DNA of 64,000 nt from Candidatus Marispirochaeta associata (lineage in GTDB: Bacteria > Spirochaetota > Spirochaetia > JC444 > Marispirochaetaceae): assembly GCA_001749745.1 (NCBI GenBank), contig JWTM01000424.1:682001-746000 (forward strand). The letters are read 5' to 3'. Shown in pieces: positions 17,954 to 26,435 of the stretch (the stretch's first letter is position 1; each line of letters opens with the position of its first letter). A program made the translations under genes and the position numbers. The notes below the pieces were generated by a model. It was not told the DNA's origin. It was given only the letters and a program-made list of their open reading frames with translations, and did no database searches.

Positions 17954-18619
17954 ATGAATGCGACTATTCAGGGCTCGCCCTCGTTCAGCCACGTCCACAT
18001 TCAGTTGGCCCCGGGAGAGAGCGTTACCGCCGAAGCCGGCGCGATGCAATCCATGGCCGCCGAGATGGACATGCAGGCCGTCACCAACGGCGGTTTCTTC
18101 TCTGGACTCATGAAGAAGCTCTTCGGCGGGGAGTCCTTCTTCGTCAATCGCTTTACCAACAACGAGAGCCGGGATCTTACCCTGGTCATCTCCCAGGATG
18201 TTCCCGGCGAGATCGTCGCAGCCGAACTCTCCGGTGATACGGAGATCTGCCTGCAGCGGGGCGCCTATCTGGCTTCCACCGAGGGGGTGAAGTTCAAGAC
18301 CGCCTGGGCGGGATTCGCATCCTGGTTCGGCGGCGAGGGGCTTATCAAGCTCAAGGCCGCAGGCGCCGGGATGCTCTGGTACGGCGCCTACGGCGGCATC
18401 ATCCCCCGCGAGGTGGACGGAGAGCTGAAGGTGGACGACGGTCACTTAGTCGCCTACGACTCTTCTCTCAAATTGAAGGTCGCCCTGGCCGGCGGACTCT
18501 TCGCCTCTCTTTTCGGCGGCGAAGGCTTTGTGACCCGGGTAGTCGGCAAGGGGACGGTCTATATCCAGACCCGCAGCATCAAGGGCCTCGCGGCCTGGCT
18601 CAATCCCAAATTCAGGTAG
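17954..18619 (+). CDS. AIM24/TIGR00266-family protein 1
   Basis: The 221-aa protein belongs to the AIM24 (DUF124) beta-barrel family: QLAPGESVTAEAGAMQSM at the start, FGGEGLIKLKAAGAGM in the middle and GGEGFVTRVVGKGTVYIQTR near the C-terminus. No signal peptide or membrane helix is seen. It starts after AAGGAGCAGGTA. It is the first of three related genes separated by about 10 bases, clearly one operon. Bacterial members have no settled function; the yeast relative affects inner-membrane organisation. This copy is the most Ala-rich of the three and lacks the DTGxIxAF strand of the others. Confidence 0.9.
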   Translation: MNATIQGSPSFSHVHIQLAPGESVTAEAGAMQSMAAEMDMQAVTNGGFFSGLMKKLFGGESFFVNRFTNNESRDLTLVISQDVPGEIVAAELSGDTEICLQRGAYLASTEGVKFKTAWAGFASWFGGEGLIKLKAAGAGMLWYGAYGGIIPREVDGELKVDDGHLVAYDSSLKLKVALAGGLFASLFGGEGFVTRVVGKGTVYIQTRSIKGLAAWLNPKFR

Positions 18620-18631
18620 AAGGAGCATACG

Positions 18632-19324
18632 ATGAACGTTGAAATACTGGAACGGCCGGCCAACTCGGCCGCCAAGATCCTCCTTCAGCCGGGGGAGACC
18701 TGCACCGCCGAGGGCGGCTCGATGATAGCCATGTCCGGGGACATGAAGATAGAGACGAAGATCAACAAGGCCCAGAAAGGCGCCATGGGGATGCTCAAAG
18801 GCTTCGCGCGAACCCTGGGGGGCGAAGGGATCTTCATGAACCACTACACCGCTCCTTCAGGCGGGGGCGAGCTCTACCTCTCCACCAATCTGCCCGGCGA
18901 CATGCAGGAGATTCACTTAGACGGCACCTCCGGCTGGAACGTGCAGAAGGGCTCCTTCGTGGCTCACTCCTCATCTATAGCGATGAACATCAGCTGGGGC
19001 GGATTCAAGAACGTCTTCTCCGGGGAGAACATGATTTGGCTCAAGTTGAGCGGCTCGGGGCTTATCGTCATCAACGCCTTCGGCGCCCTCTATCCGGTGG
19101 ATGTGGATGGGGAGTACATCGTCGATACCGGCAATATCGCCGCCTTCGAGGATAGCCTCGAGTTTTCTCTCTCCAAGGCCGGGAAGAGCTGGGTCTCTTC
19201 TTTCATGGGGGGCGAAGGGCTGGTCTGCCGTTTCAAAGGCAAAGGGCGCGTCTGGTGTCAAACCCACGCGGACAAGAACTTCGGCGTCAAGCTCACCCCC
19301 CACCTGATCGAGAAGAAGAAATAG
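18632..19324 (+). CDS. AIM24/TIGR00266-family protein 2
   Basis: The 230-aa second paralogue shows the standard family motifs: LLQPGETCTAEGGSMIAMS, SGENMIWLKLSGSGLIVINAFG, YIVDTGNIAAFEDSLEF and GGEGLVCRFKGKGRVWCQT. GGFKNVFSGE also resembles the third copy (GFKGFFSGE). The gene starts 12 bases after the first stop with AGAAGGAGCATACG as ribosome site. Divergence between the copies is high, so the triplication is old or the genes were assembled from separate lineages. They may form a hetero-oligomer. Confidence 0.9.
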   Translation: MNVEILERPANSAAKILLQPGETCTAEGGSMIAMSGDMKIETKINKAQKGAMGMLKGFARTLGGEGIFMNHYTAPSGGGELYLSTNLPGDMQEIHLDGTSGWNVQKGSFVAHSSSIAMNISWGGFKNVFSGENMIWLKLSGSGLIVINAFGALYPVDVDGEYIVDTGNIAAFEDSLEFSLSKAGKSWVSSFMGGEGLVCRFKGKGRVWCQTHADKNFGVKLTPHLIEKKK

Positions 19325-19334
19325 GAGTTAGCCC

Positions 19335-20012
19335 ATGAATCAGAATACGACCGCATATCCTTTTACGATCGAGGCTGCTCCCGATTACGGCCTGGTGAAC
19401 GTGACTATCCCCCGGGGAAAGACCCTCAAGGTGGAGGCCTCGGCCATGGCCTACATGGACTCCTCCCTGAAGATGAAGACCAGGCTGGGCGGCGGATTCA
19501 AACGCATGCTCTCCGGGGAGAAGCTTTTTATCAACGAGTTTAGCGCCGATGAGGCCGACGGCGAACTGGGCCTCGCCCCCGGAACCCCGGGCGATGTAGA
19601 GCACGTCTATCTGGAGAACGAGACCTTCTATATCCAGAACTCCGCCTTCTTAGCGGCCAGTCCCGAACTCGAGCTCTCCATCGAGTTCCAGGGCTTCAAG
19701 GGTTTCTTTTCCGGGGAGAGGCTCTTCATGATCAAGGTTACCGGTACAGGCGACCTCTGGTTCAACAGCTTCGGCGGCATCCTCGAGATCGACGTGGTCG
19801 ACAACTACGTGGTCGATACCGGCTACATCGTCGCCTTTTCGGACGGTCTCTCCTACGATGTGCGTCCCGTGGCGGGCCTAAAGAGCCTCTTCTTTTCCGG
19901 CGAAGGCTTAGTCTGCCGCTTCTCCGGACAGGGGAAGGTCTGGATTCAGACCCGCCTTGCCCCGGCCTTCGTGCGCTGGGCGGATCCCTTCAGGAAGACG
20001 AAGAAGAAATAA
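19335..20012 (+). CDS. AIM24/TIGR00266-family protein 3
   Basis: The 225-aa third paralogue has the same core: VTIPRGKTLKVEASAMAYMD, FFSGERLFMIKVTGTGDLWFNSFG, YVVDTGYIVAFSDGL and SGEGLVCRFSGQGKVWIQTR. It starts with AGGAGTTAGCCC before ATG. The C-terminus is basic (FRKTKKK), like the second copy (IEKKK). It ends the AIM24 series; the DUF4386-like gene follows after 55 bases and may share the transcript. Confidence 0.9.
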   Translation: MNQNTTAYPFTIEAAPDYGLVNVTIPRGKTLKVEASAMAYMDSSLKMKTRLGGGFKRMLSGEKLFINEFSADEADGELGLAPGTPGDVEHVYLENETFYIQNSAFLAASPELELSIEFQGFKGFFSGERLFMIKVTGTGDLWFNSFGGILEIDVVDNYVVDTGYIVAFSDGLSYDVRPVAGLKSLFFSGEGLVCRFSGQGKVWIQTRLAPAFVRWADPFRKTKKK

Positions 20013-20067
20013 TACGGCTATACGCCCCGCAGCGATGCGGGGCTGATTCAATTCTAAGGAAGGTTTG

Positions 20068-20739
20068 ATGAATACGAACACCCCTTTTCGCCGCGCTTCC
20101 CTTACGGCGGGCCTCGCTCTACTTTTGATGGCCGTGCTGGCTCCCTTTGCCGAATTCTACGTGATCCCGGAATTGATCGACCTCGCCGATCCGGCGGCCA
20201 CCGCCGCGGCATTGACGGTCGAGGACGGCCTCTTCCGGGCCGGAGTGCTGAGCTATCTCATCGTCGTCGTTCTCGACGTCATCGTAGCCTGGGGGCTTTA
20301 CCTGGTACTCAAGCCGGTCAATTCAAGGCTCTCGCTCTTGGCGGCCTGGTTTCGGCTCGTCTATTCCGCCCTCTTCGCGGCGGCGATCCTGGAGCTTACC
20401 AAGGTACTCCCGCTCCTGGAGGGAACCCCTCCCGCTAATCTGGGAGAAGAGATAATATCCTTGGTAAACTCCTTCCGGATCGGCTGGCAGGCGGCCTTGA
20501 TCTTCTTTTCCTTTCATCTGCTGATCCTCGGGCTGCTGCTATTCAGATCCGGATTCTTCCCGAGGTTCCTGGGGATCCTGGTAGTTATTGCGGGGCTCGG
20601 CTATCTGATCGACGGCATAGGGAATATCCTGGTCCCGTCCTACAGTGCGGATATCGCCGTCTACACCTTTATCGGCGAGCTGCTATTGATCTTCTGGCTT
20701 ATCTGGAAGGGACTCGGAAAGGGGCGCCTCCCGGAGTAG
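20068..20739 (+). CDS. DUF4386-like membrane protein
   Basis: The 223-aa product is very hydrophobic, with about six membrane segments, and resembles DUF4386 proteins: PFRRASLTAGLALLLMAVLAPFAEFYVIP at the start (quoted in two parts below 20 residues each: PFRRASLTAGLALLL and LAPFAEFYVIP) and FRSGFFPRFLGILVVIAGLGY late. The ATG at 20068 is preferred over a TTG one codon earlier because AAGGAAGG lies at the right distance. Function of the family is unknown. Context after the AIM24 genes suggests an inner-membrane partner. Confidence 0.75.
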   Translation: MNTNTPFRRASLTAGLALLLMAVLAPFAEFYVIPELIDLADPAATAAALTVEDGLFRAGVLSYLIVVVLDVIVAWGLYLVLKPVNSRLSLLAAWFRLVYSALFAAAILELTKVLPLLEGTPPANLGEEIISLVNSFRIGWQAALIFFSFHLLILGLLLFRSGFFPRFLGILVVIAGLGYLIDGIGNILVPSYSADIAVYTFIGELLLIFWLIWKGLGKGRLPE

Positions 20740-20826
20740 TCGGCGAAATATCGATTTTAGCGAGTGTTCCTGCAGATCAATCCCACTCTCCGCTCTGTTA
20801 AATCATTGTGATGCTCGTTTTTTGTC

Positions 20827-20854
20827 TTGCCTCTTTTTCGAGAAGTGGTATTAT
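20827..20854 (+). promoter_or_regulatory. Sigma-70-type promoter of the envelope gene set, apparently leaderless
   Basis: TTGCCT (20827-20832), a 16-bp spacer and TATTAT (20849-20854) lie so that only six bases separate the -10 box from ATG at 20861. There is no ribosome site, the same geometry as the promoter at 10033-10062. Confidence 0.5.
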
Positions 20855-20860
20855 ATTTCC

Positions 20861-21322
20861 ATGAATGTGAAGAAGTTAAGAATACTGATATGCCTGTCCT
20901 TCCTGCTGCTGCCTGCAGTCGTCTTCGCCCAATCCGCCGCCGCCATGGACATTCTGCTTCAAGAGGAGTCCCTCACCTTCGGCTCCTCCGCCTACCTGGT
21001 ACTGGTGGGAGTAGGAGAAGTCGCCGATGATATGAGCCGCAGCGACGCCGCGGAGGAGGCGGGGAGTCGAATCGCCCTCTTCGACGGCCGTTCCGCGGAT
21101 GCGCCCATCAGCTTAGGGGAGTTCTCCTATCTCTTGATGGAGGCGGCCGGACGTTCCGGCGGACTGATGTACCGCTTCTTTCCGGGGCCGCGCTACGCCG
21201 CCCGGGAGCTCGCCTTCCAGGGGGTTATTCAGGGGAATGCCTATCCCAACACCGGCCTCTCCGGAGAACGGGCGCTGCGGATTATCGAGCGCTTTACTAG
21301 CCAGTTTGGAGAGGAGCTATGA
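20861..21322 (+). CDS. Secreted protein of unknown function, first gene of an envelope set
   Basis: With the start at 20861 the 153-aa product begins with a clean signal peptide (MNVKKLRILICLSFLLLPAV, cleaved after VFA). The mature part starts QSAAAMDILLQEESLTFG, is Ala/Gly-rich and contains APISLGEFSYLLMEAAGRSGG and GLSGERALRIIERF. The layout recalls periplasmic S-layer-homology-like helices, but no family is recognised. Its stop overlaps the start of the beta-barrel gene by 4 bases, so the two are probably made together. The frame extends upstream but without signal-peptide logic. Confidence 0.75.
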   Translation: MNVKKLRILICLSFLLLPAVVFAQSAAAMDILLQEESLTFGSSAYLVLVGVGEVADDMSRSDAAEEAGSRIALFDGRSADAPISLGEFSYLLMEAAGRSGGLMYRFFPGPRYAARELAFQGVIQGNAYPNTGLSGERALRIIERFTSQFGEEL

Positions 21323-22620
21323 ATATGAAATATCTCTATACCGCGCTCGCACTGCTGTTGCTGATCGCTCCCGTCGCGGCCGTCGATTTTGATTGGGGCG
21401 GCGCAGTCTCCAACTCGACGGGCTATGAATCCTCCGGCGACGGGGATCTGGTTCAGGAGAACAGGGTCACTCTCTGGGCTTCCGGGCTGAAGAAGTTCGA
21501 TACGGCGACCCTCTCTCTGGTCGGCCAGGGAAGCTATCTCTTTACCGACGAGCGCAGTTTCTTGCTCGATCTGGAACTCCTCCGCTTCAAGGGGCAGTTT
21601 CCGGGGGCCCTCGGTGCCTCATCGGTGGTAGAGACCTCCGTGGGGCGATTCCCCTTTAGCGATCCCACCGGCTACATCCTCTCCCATACAGCCGATGGGG
21701 CTTCCTTTCGCTTCCTCTTTCCCCGTTTACGGCTGCAGTTCGACGGGGCCTATACCGGCCTGCTCCTCAATCCGTCGAGCGATTTCCGTGTCTCCAGTAT
21801 CGATTTCTCCGAAGAGTTCGATGAGGAGGATAACTTCTTCGGCCCCAAACGACTCTTTACCCAGGGGGAGATCGCCTTTATCGACCTCGGTCGACTGCAG
21901 GAGCTGGTATTCTACGGGCTCGCCCAGTTCGATCTGCGTGAGGATGACGGTGCCGCCGAGTTGATCGACTCCCAGTATTGGGGAACCCTTCTCTCATACC
22001 GTTTCGGCAAGAATCTCTACCATGACTCCTTTTTGACCATCGGCACCTCGCAACTCAAAGGAGCCGAGGATTCCGAAGCCCTCTCCCTTTTAACCGGCTT
22101 CTCCTCCCGTTATCTGCGGGAGGACTGGCTCGACTCCCGCTTTGTGCTGCGCGGGGTCGTGGCCACGCCGAATATCCCCGTGGAGGATCTGGAAGATATC
22201 AATGTCTCCTTCAATATCGCCCAGCCCCGGCCCTTGAACAGCCCCTCCTTCGGCAAGGTGGTGGATCCCAATCTGGACGGTCTGCTTTTTGCCGGTTTCG
22301 ACTACTCCCTCCGGCCCTTTGTAAAGGGCGACTCGGAGCTGATGAGCCGCATTCAGCCCTCCGTGGGCGCCCGGGTCTACTTTCGGCCGGTTCTGACCGT
22401 GAGCGGGCAGACCTTTAAATGGACCGGCGCCTGGGCCCAGACCAATCCCGACTCGGACGCCTGGTATCTGGGAGCGGAGTACGATGCGGGCTTTGTGTGG
22501 CGCATCTTCTCCGACCTCTCGGCGGGCATGAGCGGGGCGGTCTTTGTTCCCGGCAGCGCCTGGACCGACGAGGCGGAGAATGAGTATAGCCTCAGTCTCG
22601 AAATGTCTGCCAGTTTCTAG
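21319..22620 (+). CDS. Outer-membrane beta-barrel-like protein
   Basis: The 433-aa product has a signal peptide ending at about residue 22 (VAAVDFDWGG) and then alternating amphipathic strands with aromatic ends (for example ATLSLVGQGSYLF and SYRFGKNLYHDSFLTIGTS). It finishes with YSLSLEMSASF, a C-terminal Phe as in many outer-membrane barrels. SVVETSVGRFPFSDPTGYIL resembles turns of spirochaetal porin-like proteins. No specific family is recognised. Coupled to the upstream secreted protein and followed by a FecR-domain gene after 38 bases. Confidence 0.75.
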   Translation: MNMKYLYTALALLLLIAPVAAVDFDWGGAVSNSTGYESSGDGDLVQENRVTLWASGLKKFDTATLSLVGQGSYLFTDERSFLLDLELLRFKGQFPGALGASSVVETSVGRFPFSDPTGYILSHTADGASFRFLFPRLRLQFDGAYTGLLLNPSSDFRVSSIDFSEEFDEEDNFFGPKRLFTQGEIAFIDLGRLQELVFYGLAQFDLREDDGAAELIDSQYWGTLLSYRFGKNLYHDSFLTIGTSQLKGAEDSEALSLLTGFSSRYLREDWLDSRFVLRGVVATPNIPVEDLEDINVSFNIAQPRPLNSPSFGKVVDPNLDGLLFAGFDYSLRPFVKGDSELMSRIQPSVGARVYFRPVLTVSGQTFKWTGAWAQTNPDSDAWYLGAEYDAGFVWRIFSDLSAGMSGAVFVPGSAWTDEAENEYSLSLEMSASF

Positions 22621-22658
22621 GAAAAGGGATATGTTTAAAGAGAAAGGTTAGGAGAAGA

Positions 22659-23363
22659 GTGATTATGAATTACCAGGGAAGAACTATTATAGCGATATTG
22701 CTACTAGTATTAATGACTCCGCTGCTTTTTGCATCCGACGGCGTCTTTCGCTCCGTCTCAGGGAGGGTCGAATATCAAATACCGGGCGACGGGTGGCGAG
22801 CCGCCTCAGTCGGAACCCGGATCCCCACAGGGGCGTTGATCTCCACCAGCTTCAGATCCGAGGCGACCCTCGAGATTGATTCGGCGGTCCTCACCGTCCG
22901 GCCCCTCACCCGCATGCGCATCGACGAACTGGTCGAGAAAGAGGGGGGGATCTCTACCGAGCTCCACCTTCGGGTCGGCCGGGTTCGGGCGGAGGTTAAG
23001 AAGGTCGAGGGGTTGCAGAATAACTTCCGCTTAACCAGTCCCGTCTCGACCGCCGCCGTCCGGGGGACCTCCTTCGACTACGACGGGGTCAACCTGCAGG
23101 TGCTCACCGGTCTGGTCCGTTTCGCGAACAGTTTCGGCGTGGGGGCAACCCTGTCGGCCGGGGAGCGCGGGGTCATTCAAGGAAACGGCGCACCCCTATC
23201 CGGCGCCGATGCGCGGGAGTTAGAGATGCTGGTCTTTCTGCAGACCCTCCCCAGCTTCTCCGAGTATGAGAGTCTCATCTCCGCCTTTACCGGTCCGGTA
23301 AGCGGGATCGAGTACGGGAGTATCGGCGGTACGGTACAGTTCCCTGCCCCTCCTTTAAATTAG
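22659..23363 (+). CDS. FecR-domain secreted protein
   Basis: About 234 aa with a signal peptide (ending LLFASDG) and a FecR domain: SVSGRVEYQIPGDGWRAA, VGTRIPTGALISTSFRSEA, LRVGRVRAEVKK and SPVSTAAVRGTSFDY are the classic order of that beta fold. There is no N-terminal transmembrane anti-sigma region and no sigma factor nearby, so this is the stand-alone envelope version rather than an iron-sensing regulator. The start is either GTG 22659 or ATG 22665; the ribosome site AGGAG is 4 or 10 bases away. Follows the barrel gene and precedes a lipoprotein gene. Confidence 0.88.
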   Translation: MIMNYQGRTIIAILLLVLMTPLLFASDGVFRSVSGRVEYQIPGDGWRAASVGTRIPTGALISTSFRSEATLEIDSAVLTVRPLTRMRIDELVEKEGGISTELHLRVGRVRAEVKKVEGLQNNFRLTSPVSTAAVRGTSFDYDGVNLQVLTGLVRFANSFGVGATLSAGERGVIQGNGAPLSGADARELEMLVFLQTLPSFSEYESLISAFTGPVSGIEYGSIGGTVQFPAPPLN

Positions 23364-23403
23364 AGAATATAATTAGGCACCAGAGTGGTGCAGGAGTTGA
23401 TCT

Positions 23404-24234
23404 ATGAGCGATAGAATGAGAAAAAACAGTCTCAGAATCTTGAATCTACTTCTATTAGGAGGTTTCGTCCTCCTTTTGAGCGCCTGCTATGCCCCGCAGG
23501 CGCAGATAGACGGCGGCCTGGAGTTCAATATAAGCATGGCTCCGGGGGATGCCGACACCAGGGTCCTCGCCGGGCTCGTCGTCGATGCCGGCTTCGAGCA
23601 GCAAATGAAGGAGCTGACCCAGCTCTTGGCGGTACTCTCCTACGATAGTTTGTCCCCGGAGGTTGAGGATCAGATCGACGAGACGGCCACCGAGTATCTC
23701 CTCGATCTCGCCTTCGACGCCGTCATCAGCTTCGGCGGGAACCCCTTCTTCACCGTCGAGGTCCCCTACGACGCCGATAACAATACGGCCGACTTCAATC
23801 TCTACGGCATCCCCTCGGGCAGGGACTACTTCCTCTATATGGGGGGCTTCCAAGATACCGACGAGGTAAAACAGTACTTCGGCCTCAAGGATGAGGATTC
23901 CGATTTCGACGGCGACCTGATTCCCTACTCCAATCTCTTCTATGTGAGCGGGACGGAGGATGGAAATAATAATATTACTGTTCCTTTTGCGGTCTCCGGT
24001 GTCAGCAACCCCATCCCAGGTGGTTTCGTCATAGGCGCTGCGGGTCAATACAGCGGCCCCGGATGGTATTTCCTTGAGCATTGGGATTTCGAAACTACCC
24101 TTCCTACTCCGCAGACAACTATCATAGCCCCTGCAGGGCAGCCCTTCGAGGTTGAGACGGGGAAGAAGAGCGTCGTTGATGTTGTTCTAGTCGTGGACTA
24201 TAGTGGGATACCGTTGCCCCCACCGGCAGAATAG
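23404..24234 (+). CDS. Putative lipoprotein of the envelope set
   Basis: The 276-aa product has a lipobox LLSAC (Cys28) after a hydrophobic segment, so it should be lipid-anchored. The mature part is acidic and beta-rich, with VPYDADNNTADFNLYGIPSG and a Asp-rich DEDSDFDGDLIPYSN that could bind Ca2+. It ends IPLPPPAE. I recognise no family. It lies 40 bases after the FecR gene and is probably the last member of the set (secreted protein, barrel, FecR, lipoprotein). Possibly a surface-exposed component that works with the barrel; this is inference from order alone. Confidence 0.75.
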   Translation: MSDRMRKNSLRILNLLLLGGFVLLLSACYAPQAQIDGGLEFNISMAPGDADTRVLAGLVVDAGFEQQMKELTQLLAVLSYDSLSPEVEDQIDETATEYLLDLAFDAVISFGGNPFFTVEVPYDADNNTADFNLYGIPSGRDYFLYMGGFQDTDEVKQYFGLKDEDSDFDGDLIPYSNLFYVSGTEDGNNNITVPFAVSGVSNPIPGGFVIGAAGQYSGPGWYFLEHWDFETTLPTPQTTIIAPAGQPFEVETGKKSVVDVVLVVDYSGIPLPPPAE

Positions 24235-24270
24235 TAGACAAATACTCTTCATCATATAAACCACCGGTCG

Positions 24271-25092
24271 ATGACTAGCTCCGCTCTCTCCGCCCTCCTG
24301 GCCTTTATCGGCTACTCCCTCCTGAATCTCGGACAGGGGGGGCAGAAGCTCGGGTTGCAACTGCGTTCTAAGCATCCGGCCGGGGGAACCGCCCTCTGGG
24401 CCGGGGCCACCCTGGCTACGATGCTCTCCTTCTTCTTCGTCTTTACCGCCATCCTCGTCGGTTCGGTGGCGATCGCCGGAGCGATGGCCGGGACAGGACT
24501 CGTCTCCTTGGCGGTCTTTAGCCGTCTGGTCCTGGGGGAGTCCTTGGATCGAAGGGGAATCTTCGCTATGGGGACCATCATCGCCGCGGCTTTTCTGATC
24601 GCCCTCTTCGGCCGCTCGAGCGAAACAGTAGTGCGCATCTTCCGGCTCTATGCTCTTCTCGGAGCCGGAGTGATTCTCTACGGCCTCGCTATCCTGCTGG
24701 TCGGCGAGGGCTCCCTGCGGGGGGTGCTGATCGGGGGACTCTCCGGTTTCCTCGGAGCCTACTCCCAACTCTTTCAACGTTACGGCACCGTCGGCTTTTC
24801 GCTGGACGAGGGCTTTAGCGCCCTTATCCTCAGGCTGGTAAAGGACCCGGTAACCCTCTTCTGGTTGGGACTCTCCGGGCTCTCCCTTATCGTCCTGCAA
24901 TTCTCCTACTCCCGGGCCGCGGCGATCCGCATCGTCCCCATCTTTACGGCCAATTTTATCCTAATTCCCGTGCTGGGCGGGGTGGTCGTCTTCGGCGAGG
25001 CGCTAACGCCCCTTCAGTGGTTGGGGGTCGCTTTGATGGCGGCCGGGTCGGTGGTGCTGGGACGGCGCCCCTCGGCCGGCACCTCGAAGTAG
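24271..25092 (+). CDS. DMT/EamA-like membrane transporter
   Basis: The 273-aa protein has about nine to ten membrane segments and the overall look of drug/metabolite exporters, with VAIAGAMAGTGLVSLAVFSR and, near the end, GGVVVFGEALTPLQWLGVAL, the typical EamA closing motif. Length is a little short of the usual 290-300. It is convergent with the histidine-kinase gene and their coding ends overlap by 79 bases (25014-25092), a large overlap that suggests no terminator between them. The substrate is unknown. Confidence 0.75.
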   Translation: MTSSALSALLAFIGYSLLNLGQGGQKLGLQLRSKHPAGGTALWAGATLATMLSFFFVFTAILVGSVAIAGAMAGTGLVSLAVFSRLVLGESLDRRGIFAMGTIIAAAFLIALFGRSSETVVRIFRLYALLGAGVILYGLAILLVGEGSLRGVLIGGLSGFLGAYSQLFQRYGTVGFSLDEGFSALILRLVKDPVTLFWLGLSGLSLIVLQFSYSRAAAIRIVPIFTANFILIPVLGGVVVFGEALTPLQWLGVALMAAGSVVLGRRPSAGTSK

Positions 25093-26435
25093 ATTCCGGC
25101 GCCGCCTAAACTGCTCTCTATCAGGCCCACCGAGCCGCCGTGGGCTTCGGCGATGGTCTTGACCGAGGTCAGTCCCAGGCCCAGGCCGCGGCTGTTGCGT
25201 CCCTTGTCGCCCCGATAGAAGGGCTCGAAGAGGAGGCTGCGGTCGTCCGCGGAGATTCCTTCACCGGAATCCTCTACCGCGATGCGGAGCATGCCGTCAG
25301 CCAGTTTAGCGGAGGCGAGGATCTCTACCCCGGCGCCGCCGTAGCGGATTGCATTCTCGATCAGGTTTTCCAGCGCCCGGCCGAGCATCTTCCGGTCGCC
25401 TGATATGCGGAGCTCTCCGGGCAGGTCGATCACGCTCCGGTAACGGTGCCCCCGGGCCTCCGATTCGATCCGGAAGCGGTTGAAGAGCTCGGTAATGAAG
25501 CTTGCGGCGTCTATCTCTTCAAAGCTGCGGGTCCAGCTCTCGCTGCTGATGCGGGTAGTTTCGATCAGCTCGCTGATCCGCTCTTCTAAGAGCTCGGTCT
25601 TCTGGCGGATCAGACTATAGATGCGGGTCGTCTCCTCTTCGCCTTCGATCATGCCGTCCTGCAGGGCTTCGATGAAGCCGCGGATCGAGGTCATGGGAGT
25701 CTTCAGATCGTGGGAGACGGACATCAGAAAGCGGGCCTGCTGTTCCTGGTCCTCCTTCAATTGGGACCGCATCTCCTCAAAGGCGATGAAGACCGGTTTG
25801 AGTTCCGGATCCTTAGGGATCTCCAGGGGTTGGTTCAGGGTGCCTGAGCTGATGCGGCCGGCGCTCTCTTCCAGGCTGCTTAGTGAGCGGCGGATAGAGA
25901 AGAGGAAGCGGCTGCTGAAGATAAGCGGGATCAGAACCAAGAGCACAAAACCACCGCTGATAATAATCAGCGGATGGCGGATGAAAAGGCGCAAAGGATT
26001 ACCGGAGAAATAGGTAAAGACCACGAAGCCCGGCTTATCTCTATAGGTAAACATCGATGTCCCGATCGCCTGGTCGGGATTCTTCTCGCTGATCGCATTC
26101 AAGAGGGCGACGCTCTCGGCCGGATCCCCGCCCGGTTTCGGCGGGGCGGTAATGCCCTGTTCTTCCGCGATCTGGAGCACCAAGGGGTTGATATAGAGGG
26201 GGAGTTTCTGATTATAGACGATGATCAGGATCCGGCTGTCTATCTCCTCCGCCGGAATTGTGCCGTCGATGATGCGATGGAGATCCTGAACTACAAACGG
26301 TGGCGCTTCGGTGATCTCCTGAACCTCAGTGCGGGGAATCGTCAGCCGGTAATGGAGATAGCCGCCCAAGGGGAGCAGAGCGGGAATCAGGGCGACGAAG
26401 GAGAGGAGCAGGGTAAAACGTCTGCGGAGAGTCAT
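25014..26435 (-). CDS. Sensor histidine kinase (OmpR-system type)
   Basis: The 473-aa kinase has a membrane segment at residues 7-27, a periplasmic loop to about 155, a second segment (IIISGGFVLLVLIPLIF) and a HAMP-like linker. The H box SVSHDLKTPMTSIRGF holds the phospho-His near residue 241. N box NLIENAIRYGG and G boxes DSGEGIS and GLGLGLTSV form the ATPase domain. It overlaps the response-regulator gene by 4 bases and lies downstream of the RND efflux genes on the same strand, so it may sense envelope stress or a pump substrate. The 3' end overlaps the convergent transporter gene. Confidence 0.95.
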   Translation of the reverse strand: MTLRRRFTLLLSFVALIPALLPLGGYLHYRLTIPRTEVQEITEAPPFVVQDLHRIIDGTIPAEEIDSRILIIVYNQKLPLYINPLVLQIAEEQGITAPPKPGGDPAESVALLNAISEKNPDQAIGTSMFTYRDKPGFVVFTYFSGNPLRLFIRHPLIIISGGFVLLVLIPLIFSSRFLFSIRRSLSSLEESAGRISSGTLNQPLEIPKDPELKPVFIAFEEMRSQLKEDQEQQARFLMSVSHDLKTPMTSIRGFIEALQDGMIEGEEETTRIYSLIRQKTELLEERISELIETTRISSESWTRSFEEIDAASFITELFNRFRIESEARGHRYRSVIDLPGELRISGDRKMLGRALENLIENAIRYGGAGVEILASAKLADGMLRIAVEDSGEGISADDRSLLFEPFYRGDKGRNSRGLGLGLTSVKTIAEAHGGSVGLIESSLGGAGIYFEVPAEGRRPSTTDPAAIKATPNH

